From CAZWVM01 sp964637705 (GTDB lineage Bacteria; UBA8481): a stretch of DNA of 26,601 bases. The notes beneath the pieces were generated by a model. That model saw nothing but the letters and a program-made list of their open reading frames with translations. It did no database searches and was not told where the DNA came from. The stretch is from contig CAZWVM010000025.1 in the NCBI GenBank assembly GCA_964637705.1, forward strand, positions 1-26,601, given 5' to 3'. Of this stretch, positions 21,190 through 26,601 are shown piece after piece. Positions within the stretch are counted from its first letter, which is position 1. Every line of letters begins with the position of its first letter. Made by a program: the position numbers and the translations under genes.

Positions 21190-22604
21190 TCAGGCCGGCG
21201 TCTTGGCCTGCTTCTCCTTGGCGTAGGTGATCATCGGGCCGCCCTTCTTCTCGATGACGTCCTTGGTGATCACGACCTCGCTGACGCCCTCCAGCGACGG
21301 CACCTCGAACATGATGTCCAGCATCACGTCCTCGACGATCGAGCGCAGGCCGCGCGCGCCGGTGTTGCGCTTGATCGCGGCCTCCGCGACCGACTGGATG
21401 GCCTCGTCCGCGAAGATCAGCCGGACGTTCTCCATCTCGAAGAGCTTCAAGTACTGCTTCACAAGCGCGTTCTTCGGGCGGGTGAGGATGTCGACGAGTT
21501 GGACGGTGTCGAGCTTGCCCAGGACGCCGATCATGGGCAGGCGACCCACGAACTCGGGGATGAGCCCGTAGCGCAGGAGGTCGGCGGGCATGATCTGGGT
21601 GAGGATGTCGAAGAGCTTCTTCTCGTCCTTGGTCTTGATGTCGGCGGAGAAGCCCATCTGGTTCTTGCCCAGCCGCTCCTCGATGATCCGCTCCAGCCCG
21701 TCGAAGGCGCCGCCGCAGATGAAGAGGATGTTCGTCGTGTCGATCTGGACGTAGTCCTGGTGCGGGTGCTTGCGCCCGCCCTGCGGCGGAACGTTCGCAA
21801 CCGTGCCCTCGAGGATCTTGAGGAGCGCCTGCTGCACGCCCTCGCCCGAGACGTCGCGGGTCAGGGACGGCGAGTCGCTCTTGCGGGCGATCTTGTCGAT
21901 CTCGTCGATGTAGATGATCCCTGTTTCGGCCTTCTTGATGTCATACTCGGAGTTCTGGATGAGGCGCAGCAGGATGTTCTCCACGTCCTCGCCGACGTAG
22001 CCGGCCTCGGTCAAGGTGGTGGCGTCCGCGATCGCGAAGGGCACGTCGATGATCTTCGCGAGGGTGCGGGCGAGAAGGGTCTTGCCGCTGCCCGTGGGGC
22101 CGATCAGGAGGATGTTCGACTTCTCGATCTCCACGTCGCTGCCCGGGGATTTCGGGGTCCGGACGCGCTTGTAGTGGTTGTAGACGGCGACGGAGAGGGC
22201 CTTCTTCGCGAGGTCCTGGCCGATGACGTAGTCGTCGAGCGCGACCTTGATCTCGCCGGGCTTCGGCAGACCCTTCGGGGCCGCCTTCGACCCGTCATCC
22301 GCCTCCTCGTTGATGATCTCGTTGCAGAGGTTGATGCACTCGTCGCAGATGTNNNNNNNNNNNNNNNNNNNNNNNNNNNNNNNNNNNNNNNNNNNNNNNN
22401 NNNNNNNNNNNNNNNNNNNNNNNNNNNNNNNNNNNNNNNNNNNNNNNNNNNNTCCGCCTCCTCGTTGATGATCTCGTTGCAGAGGTTGATGCACTCGTCG
22501 CAGATGTAGACGCTCGGGCCCGCCACGAGCTTCTTCACCTCGTCCTGGCTCTTCCCGCAGAAGGAGCAGTTCAGCCGCTCCTTCTCGTTCCCGAACTTGA
22601 ACAT
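21190..22604 (-). CDS. clpX: ATP-dependent Clp protease unfoldase ClpX (interrupted by an assembly gap)
   Basis: Hexameric AAA+ unfoldase that feeds tagged proteins to ClpP. The N-terminal zinc-binding domain has C13, C16, C35 and C38 (CSFC, CDEC); the AAA+ core has Walker A GPTGSGKT, the pore loop GYVGEDVE, Walker B IYIDEIDKI, the MGFSADI loop corresponding to the ClpP-docking IGF motif, and sensor-2 GARGLRS. The gene is split by 100 N (22353-22452) flanked by a 55-base duplicate. Removing one duplicate plus the Ns (155 bases) leaves 1260 bases, a perfect 419-residue frame joining NEIINEEA to DDGSKAAP. The natural gene is therefore intact and automatic annotation would falsely split it. ATG 22604 overlaps the clpP stop (TAATG). 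Confidence 0.95.
22298..22352. repeat. 55-base duplicate, copy 1, at the assembly gap
   Basis: Identical to 22453-22507. Both copies encode the same clpX residues (CDECINLCNEIINEEA), so this is contig-end overlap, not a biological repeat. Confidence 0.93.
22353..22452. other. Assembly gap (100 N)
   Basis: Exactly 100 undetermined bases, the conventional scaffold filler for a gap of unknown size. The flanking duplicate shows that the true gap length is negative: the contigs overlap. Confidence 0.98.
22453..22507. repeat. 55-base duplicate, copy 2, at the assembly gap
   Basis: Identical to 22298-22352. The length of 55 is a common k-mer size in de Bruijn graph assemblers, which fits an unmerged k-mer overlap. 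Confidence 0.93.
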
Positions 22605-23218
22605 TACTTCTTCTCCGCCTTCACGGCCTTCGAGGACTTCCTCTCGTAGATCACCTCGTCGATGAGCCCGTAGACGCGGGCCTCGTCCGCCGACATGAAC
22701 TTGTCGCGGTCGGTGTCCTTCTCGATCGCTTCCTTCGACTGCCCGGTCGCCTTCACCAGGATCTCGTTGATCATCTCCTTGATCCGCAGGATCTCCTTCG
22801 CCTGGATCGCCACGTCCGTGGCCTGTCCCTGTGCGCCGCCCAGGGGCTGGTGGATCATGATCCGCGCGTGGGGGAGAGCGAAGCGCTTGCCCTTCGTGCC
22901 GGCGGCGAGGAGGAGGGCGCCCATCGAGGCGGCCTGGCCCAGGCAGATCGTCGAGACGTCGCACTTGATATACTGCATCGTGTCGAAGATCGCGATGCCC
23001 GCCGTCACGACGCCGCCGGGGGAGTTCAGGTAGAGGGAGATGTCGCGGTCCGGATCCTCTGACTCCAGGTACAGCATCTGCGCGATCACGAGGTTGGCCA
23101 GGTGATCGTCGATCGCGTCTCCGATGAAGATGATCCGGTCGCGCAGGAGCCGCGAGTAGATGTCGAACGCGCGCTCGCCGCGTGCCGAGTGCTCGATGAC
23201 CATGGGAACTAGAGTCAT
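22604..23218 (-). CDS. clpP: ATP-dependent Clp protease proteolytic subunit
   Basis: 204 residues, the usual length. It is a serine protease that forms a double heptameric ring and degrades proteins unfolded by ClpX. The triad is visible: S98 in GQAASMGA, H123 in MIHQPLGG and D172 in DTDRDKFMSA. LNSPGGVVTAG (64-74) forms the substrate-binding strand region. A short N-terminal part (MTLVPMVIEHSARGERAFD) includes the propeptide and axial loop. GGGAGG lies four bases before the ATG. It follows tig by 39 bases and overlaps clpX by one base, the classic tig-clpP-clpX order. Confidence 0.97.
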   Translation of the reverse strand: MTLVPMVIEHSARGERAFDIYSRLLRDRIIFIGDAIDDHLANLVIAQMLYLESEDPDRDISLYLNSPGGVVTAGIAIFDTMQYIKCDVSTICLGQAASMGALLLAAGTKGKRFALPHARIMIHQPLGGAQGQATDVAIQAKEILRIKEMINEILVKATGQSKEAIEKDTDRDKFMSADEARVYGLIDEVIYERKSSKAVKAEKK

Positions 23219-23257
23219 GACGCCTCCCGAGAGAGTCCGCTAAGTAAGATTATGATA

Positions 23258-24574
23258 TCAGCCGCTCTTCTCTATCTCGGCATTTTGCAGGATTAATTGT
23301 AGCGCCTTTCGTTTGAGAATGTCGAATTTGATGAGCCCGAGCCGGCCCTCCTTCGAAAGCCTTTCGGCCAGCGCCTGCGGGCTCGCATCGTTCCTGACCG
23401 CCACGCTCGAGATCGCGTAGGAGAGTTCCTCCGCCGAGACGTCCATCTTCTCCTCCCGGGCGACGGCCCTGAGGACCAGGGACGAGTGAACGGTGTCCCG
23501 CGCGAGGTTCAAGGTCTCGTTTTCATGGTCTTGCGGGGTCTTTTTCGCCGCCTTGAAGAAATCCTCCGGCTTCATGCGCATCTGGGCGAGCGTCCGCTGG
23601 AATCCTTCCTTTCGGCGCTGGACTTCCTCGTCCACCATCACCTGGGGCAGATCCACGACCGGGTTGGCCTCGCGGAGCTTTTCGAGCAGTTCCGCCTCGA
23701 GTTCCTCGCGCGCCTCGGCTTCCAAGCGGCCCGACAGGAATCCCTTGATCTTCTCCTTGAGCGCCTCGAGGCTCTCCTGCTCCAGGTCCTTCGCGAACTC
23801 GTCGTCGATCGCGGGAATCCGGCGCTCCTTGACGGCCTGGACCTTCGCCGTGAAGGTGGCCGTCACGCCGCGCATCGCCTCCGCGGAATAGTCCTTCGGA
23901 AAGGTGACGTCGAAGGTCCGTTCCTCGTCGGCCTTCGCGCCGACCAAGGCCTTCTCGAAGTCCGGGAGGAACCGGCCGGCTCCGAGGAGAAGGCCGACGT
24001 TCTGGCCCTTCGTGCCCGCCAGGGGCTCGCCCTTCGCGTCGCGCCCCTCGAAGTCGATCGCGATGTAGTCGCCATCCTTCGCCGCGCGCTCGACGGTCGC
24101 CAGGGACGCGTGCTGCTCGGCCAGCGTGGCCAGCTCCGCGTCGATCATCTCCGGCGTGACCTCCGCCTTCTTCTCCTTCAGCTTCAGCCCCTTGTAGGCC
24201 TTGACGGCGAACTCGGGGATCACGGTGAAGGAGGTCTCGACGTGGAGAGACTCGCCCGGTTGGAATGACGTCATCTTTTCGATACGCGGGCGCGTCAGGA
24301 GGGAATCGTCGGCGATGCCTTCCTTCTCCAGCGCGGCCCAGACGCCCTCGTTCACGATCTCGTCCGACGCGATCTCCATGACGTGAGGCCTGTAGCGCTC
24401 CTCGACCATCGTGATCGGCGCTTTTCCCTTGCGGAATCCGCTCAGGGAGACATTCGCGGCGTAGCGCTTCAGGGTCTTCTTGTAGAAGTCGGCCGTCTCC
24501 GCGCCGGGTATGTCGAAGACGAGCGTCAGGACGGAGCCGGGCTTCTTTTCCAGTTTCAGGTTTTCGAGATTCAT
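23258..24574 (-). CDS. tig: Trigger factor (ribosome-associated chaperone, peptidyl-prolyl isomerase)
   Basis: 438 residues, near the family length of 430-440. The N-terminal ribosome-binding domain has the signature GFRKGKAP (46-53), which docks at ribosomal protein L23 at the tunnel exit. The FKBP-type isomerase domain follows (about 160-245: GDYIAIDFEGRDAKGE, GAGRFLPDFEKALVGAK, TFDVTFPKDY), then the helical C-terminal chaperone arms. GGAGG lies four bases before the ATG, and a promoter sits 25-52 bases upstream. It is the first gene of tig-clpP-clpX and folds nascent chains, while the two downstream genes degrade failures. Confidence 0.96.
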   Translation of the reverse strand: MNLENLKLEKKPGSVLTLVFDIPGAETADFYKKTLKRYAANVSLSGFRKGKAPITMVEERYRPHVMEIASDEIVNEGVWAALEKEGIADDSLLTRPRIEKMTSFQPGESLHVETSFTVIPEFAVKAYKGLKLKEKKAEVTPEMIDAELATLAEQHASLATVERAAKDGDYIAIDFEGRDAKGEPLAGTKGQNVGLLLGAGRFLPDFEKALVGAKADEERTFDVTFPKDYSAEAMRGVTATFTAKVQAVKERRIPAIDDEFAKDLEQESLEALKEKIKGFLSGRLEAEAREELEAELLEKLREANPVVDLPQVMVDEEVQRRKEGFQRTLAQMRMKPEDFFKAAKKTPQDHENETLNLARDTVHSSLVLRAVAREEKMDVSAEELSYAISSVAVRNDASPQALAERLSKEGRLGLIKFDILKRKALQLILQNAEIEKSG

Positions 24575-24598
24575 GCTTCCTCCAAAGGATGAACGGCG

Positions 24599-24626
24599 AT
24601 TCTAACCGATCGGCGGGGAATTACAA
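24599..24626 (-). promoter_or_regulatory. Promoter of the tig-clpP-clpX operon
   Basis: On the minus strand TTGTAA (24621-24626) and TAGAAT (24599-24604, 5 of 6) are 16 bases apart. The start would be near 24592, giving a leader of about 17 bases that contains the GGAGG of tig. Confidence 0.65.
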
Positions 24627-24652
24627 TCGCGGTCGGGGGATTTCCGAGGATT

Positions 24653-24674
24653 GCCCGGCCGGTCAGGGCCGGGC
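24653..24674. repeat. GC-rich inverted repeat, possible terminator
   Basis: A perfect 8-base-pair stem GCCCGGCC / GGCCGGGC with a 6-base loop lies between the lipoprotein gene and the tig promoter. It has no T run, so a termination role is only possible. Confidence 0.4.
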
Positions 24675-24720
24675 GGGATGAGGGGCGGAACGGGCCGGGA
24701 GGCCCTTGCGGGGTCCGGGG

Positions 24721-24752
24721 GACGGGCGGGACTCGGCGCGCCCCCGCCCGTC
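24721..24752. terminator. GC-rich hairpin after the lipoprotein gene, candidate terminator without T run
   Basis: A perfect 10-base-pair stem GACGGGCGGG / CCCGCCCGTC (24721-24730 and 24743-24752) with a 12-base loop begins 24 bases past the lipoprotein stop. No T run follows on the minus strand, so it would be a U-less terminator or an mRNA-stabilising hairpin. Confidence 0.45.
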
Positions 24753-24775
24753 GCCGGGCAGGGGCGCGCAAGCCG

Positions 24776-25450
24776 CTATTCGAAGGCGATGTTGTCCATC
24801 AGGTAGCTACCCTTGAGGTTGGTTCCGCAGACGGTTGCGTCGAAGACAAGGGTGAGTTCATAGAGCGGCTTGAGTTCGCCGAGGCCCGCGAACGAGGAAA
24901 GGGGGATGGAGACCCTCTTCCAGGAACCGGTCACCCCCGAGAGGATGTGACGGCTGATCCTCTGACCGCCGTTCGCCTTCAGTTCGACGATCATCATGGG
25001 TGAGAACGCGCCCGCCCCGCGGACGTCGAAGGAGAGAGCGGTGCGCGAGGTCGCGTCGAGATCCTTCAGGCGCATCCAGATACCCGAGTAGGAGCCTTCC
25101 TGCGAGATGTCGTAATCGATGCGCCAGGCCTGCGAAGCGTCCGGTCCCTCTCCGGCGACGAGCGATTCCCGGCAGACACCGACGGGATCCGGGGCGGCCG
25201 AAGCCCAGGATCCGAAATCTCCCCCGAGCAGGTTCTTCTTTTCCATCACTCCGAAATCGGCGACGAGGGACGAACCCGCGGCGGGCGCCGGAACCGTGGC
25301 CGCGGCCTCGGCGACGGGCTGCGGCGCGGCCGGCTGCGCCTCGACGGGCGCCGCCGTCGGAACGGCCGCCGCAGGCGGTGTTTTCGCCTCTCCGCACGCG
25401 GCGGCGAGTACCGACGACGATGCCAACAGAGTCACCAGGAATCGGTTCAT
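24776..25450 (-). CDS. Candidate lipoprotein with a carbohydrate-binding-like beta-sandwich
   Basis: 224 residues. The N-terminus MNRFLVTLLASSSVLAAAC is a signal peptide ending in a variant lipobox (AAAC, cysteine 19, alanine rather than leucine at -3). A P/A-rich tether follows (about 20-60). From 65 on, a strand-rich domain (DFGVMEKKNLLGGDFGSW, WRIDYDISQEGSYSGIWMRL, LSFDVRGAG, SWKRVSIPLSSFAGLG, GSYLMDNIAF) resembles CBM11/CIA30-like galactose-binding folds, which bind glycans or mediate protein contacts. A C-rich substrate residue pattern or catalytic site is not visible. ATG 25450 is preceded by GGGGGGA eight bases upstream. The upstream start codon in the same frame would place the signal peptide inside the protein, so I reject it. 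Confidence 0.72.
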   Translation of the reverse strand: MNRFLVTLLASSSVLAAACGEAKTPPAAAVPTAAPVEAQPAAPQPVAEAAATVPAPAAGSSLVADFGVMEKKNLLGGDFGSWASAAPDPVGVCRESLVAGEGPDASQAWRIDYDISQEGSYSGIWMRLKDLDATSRTALSFDVRGAGAFSPMMIVELKANGGQRISRHILSGVTGSWKRVSIPLSSFAGLGELKPLYELTLVFDATVCGTNLKGSYLMDNIAFE

Positions 25451-25463
25451 GGAAATCCCCCCT

Positions 25464-25479
25464 GGAGGACGCATCCTCC
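25464..25479 (-). promoter_or_regulatory. Leader hairpin with UGCG loop before the lipoprotein start
   Basis: In the minus-strand transcript, GGAGGA and UCCUCC form a perfect 6-base-pair stem around a UGCG loop of the stable UNCG class, 13 bases before the ATG. UCCUCC is an anti-Shine-Dalgarno sequence and could alternatively pair with the G-rich site near the start. Confidence 0.4.
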
Positions 25480-25521
25480 GACAATCACGGATCCTGCCTG
25501 AACTAGCAGGTTAATCGATTG

Positions 25522-25550
25522 GGTATATTAGACCATGAAAGCGGTTTCAA
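25522..25550 (-). promoter_or_regulatory. Promoter of the lipoprotein gene
   Basis: On the minus strand TTGAAA (25545-25550, 5 of 6) and TATACC (25522-25527, 4 of 6) are 17 bases apart within a locally AT-rich segment. The expected leader is about 65 bases. Confidence 0.55.
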
Positions 25551-25576
25551 CGCCAAGACATTTCTTCGGGAATGAT

Positions 25577-26515
25577 TCAGGGGATGAGGAGGGGGTGAGC
25601 CGGCCGGGCGGCGTCGAGCCTTTGGTAGAGGCCCGGGGACCGGCCGCGGCCCGGCCATTCCGCGATGAACCGCGCATGGGCGGACTCCAGGGCCAACCCC
25701 AGTTTCCGGGCCCCCGCGAGGGCCTTGCGCGAGAACGTCGTCGGCGTCCGGCCGGAGGCGGCTTCGGCCGCCGCGCGGACGAGGTCGATGTAGACGAGGC
25801 CGCGCGCGTCGCGCGTCGAGCGGAAGAGCCGGAGAGCCTCGCGAAGCGGCGCGCGACCGCCCCGTCCCTCGGCGAGTTCCATGAGCGCGAGGGCGACGAG
25901 CGTGTAGGGGCGCGAGACGCGGTCGCCGATGGAACGGTAGCGCAGGTCGGCGGCGCGGAGGTGACGGCGGGCGCGCCGCGCATCGCCCTTCATTCGCCAG
26001 GCGTTTCCGATGCCGCAGTCGGCGTAGGCCATGGGGTAGGGGAGGCGCAATCGCCCCGCGATCGAGCGGGCCTCGGTGTAGTCCGCGAGCGACTCGTCGT
26101 GGCGGCCGATCATGCGGAAGAGGCCGCCGCGGGCCTCGGCGTCGGGAGCGATGAGGAGCGCCCCGTCGAGATCCTCGAGCGCCTCGGGATACCGGCCCAG
26201 GAACCGCTTCGCGCCGCCGCGCCCGTAGAGGACGAACGCGGCCCCCTCGAGATCGCCGGCCTTTCGGTAGGCCACGAGGGCGCGGGCGAAAAGCCCGAGC
26301 GATTCGCGGTATCGACAGAGCCCGCGCAGGGCCATGGCGTCCCCGCAGAGCGCATCGGCGCGTTCGCGCGGCTCCGCGACGTTCCGGAACGCGCGTTGGT
26401 AGGCGCGGCGCGCCTCGGCGAAGCGGCCGGCGAGCCGGAGACGGTGGCCCGCCTCCAGGCAATCGGAGAAGGAAGCGGCACCGCGGCGGGCGCACTTCGA
26501 GAGTCCGGCGGCCAT
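25577..26515 (-). CDS. TPR-repeat protein downstream of rpsI
   Basis: 312 residues, arginine- and alanine-rich, with helix-turn-helix repeats over most of its length: AGHRLRLAGRFAEARRAYQRAF, LCGDAMALRGLCRYRESLGLFARAL, LYGRGGAKRFLGRYPEALEDLDGAL, RMIGRHDESLADYTEA, GNAWRMKGDARRARRHLRAADL. Each has the G..A...g....A...y..Al pattern of TPR motifs (34-40 residues). No signal peptide, membrane helix or catalytic domain is seen, so it is probably a cytosolic scaffold or, like other such repeat series, part of a regulator. AAGGAGATC sits directly before the ATG, a strong Shine-Dalgarno, and the gene starts 21 bases after the rpsI stop. The partner is unknown. Confidence 0.72.
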   Translation of the reverse strand: MAAGLSKCARRGAASFSDCLEAGHRLRLAGRFAEARRAYQRAFRNVAEPRERADALCGDAMALRGLCRYRESLGLFARALVAYRKAGDLEGAAFVLYGRGGAKRFLGRYPEALEDLDGALLIAPDAEARGGLFRMIGRHDESLADYTEARSIAGRLRLPYPMAYADCGIGNAWRMKGDARRARRHLRAADLRYRSIGDRVSRPYTLVALALMELAEGRGGRAPLREALRLFRSTRDARGLVYIDLVRAAAEAASGRTPTTFSRKALAGARKLGLALESAHARFIAEWPGRGRSPGLYQRLDAARPAHPLLIP

Positions 26516-26536
26516 GATCTCCTTCGAGGGGCGAAT

Positions 26537-26601
26537 CTAGCGCTTCGAGTGCTGGAACCGGCGGCGGGCGCCGGGACGGCCGTACTTCTTGCGCTCGACC
26601 T
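26537..26601 (-). CDS. rpsI: Ribosomal protein S9 (uS9), C-terminal end (5' part outside window)
   Basis: The last 20 codons before TAG (26537-26539) read VERKKYGRPGARRRFQHSKR, the conserved S9 C-terminus: ERKKxGxxxARRxxQxSKR. The final KR tail reaches the P-site tRNA in the 30S subunit. The gene runs off the right edge on the minus strand; rplM is normally just upstream of it, outside this window. Confidence 0.95.
   Translation of the reverse strand, partial: VERKKYGRPGARRRFQHSKR

Noticed and set aside
22298..22507. clpX frameshift, pseudogene or gene duplication
   Set aside because: The two 55-base copies with 100 N between them are a scaffolding artefact; collapsing them restores the frame exactly.

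Overview
This is a GC-rich bacterial chromosome segment from a Gram-negative (diderm) organism: it has type II secretion pseudopilin genes, an RseP-type protease, a candidate lipoprotein and LPS-type glycosyltransferases. It looks like a draft or metagenome assembly, because a 100-base N gap in clpX is flanked by an identical 55-base sequence. The phylum cannot be fixed from the sequence. The long-form IspG and the mix of leaderless and Shine-Dalgarno genes fit an under-sampled lineage, but this is inference. I see no insertion sequence, phage, CRISPR array or rRNA.

Layout. Positions 1-284 are the end of recA, followed by about 450 bases without a gene and an intrinsic terminator. Positions 737-8756 are one tightly coupled plus-strand operon: ispC, rseP, long-form ispG, a pteridine-reductase-like SDR, a WecD-like acetyltransferase, an ArnC/DPM1-like membrane glycosyltransferase and a PfkB sugar kinase. 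Isoprenoid precursor synthesis and sugar transfer to a lipid carrier sit together here. A small DUF2007 gene (minus) faces dapF (plus) across an 84-base divergent promoter region. dapF is followed by a plant-type glutamate-cysteine ligase and two small membrane proteins, up to 12272.

From 12250 to 20717 everything is on the minus strand. Transcription first reads a PilZ-like/GYF_2-like tandem protein (20717 to 19518), then a TPR protein with a WaaE-like glycosyltransferase, then a type II secretion operon gspG-H-I-J-K-L-M. That operon ends with two unannotated membrane genes: a CHASE3-like sensor with no output domain and a 70-residue double-TM protein. gspC, D, E and F are not in the window.

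A tRNA-Leu(UAA) follows at 20789-20870. Next come the proteostasis genes tig-clpP-clpX (24574 to 21190, minus) with a proline-rich microprotein behind clpX, a candidate lipoprotein with a beta-sandwich-like domain, a TPR protein, and the last codons of rpsI at the right edge.

The most striking shared signal is at gene starts. Several transcription units (ispC, dapF, DUF2007, the TPR gene, and less exactly gspG and the PilZ gene) have a sigma70-type -10 box ending 6-10 bases before the start codon and no Shine-Dalgarno, which suggests leaderless mRNAs. Other genes (tig, clpP, the microprotein, the lipoprotein, the TPR gene after rpsI) have clear Shine-Dalgarno sites. Inside operons, 4-base GTGA stop/start overlaps recur.
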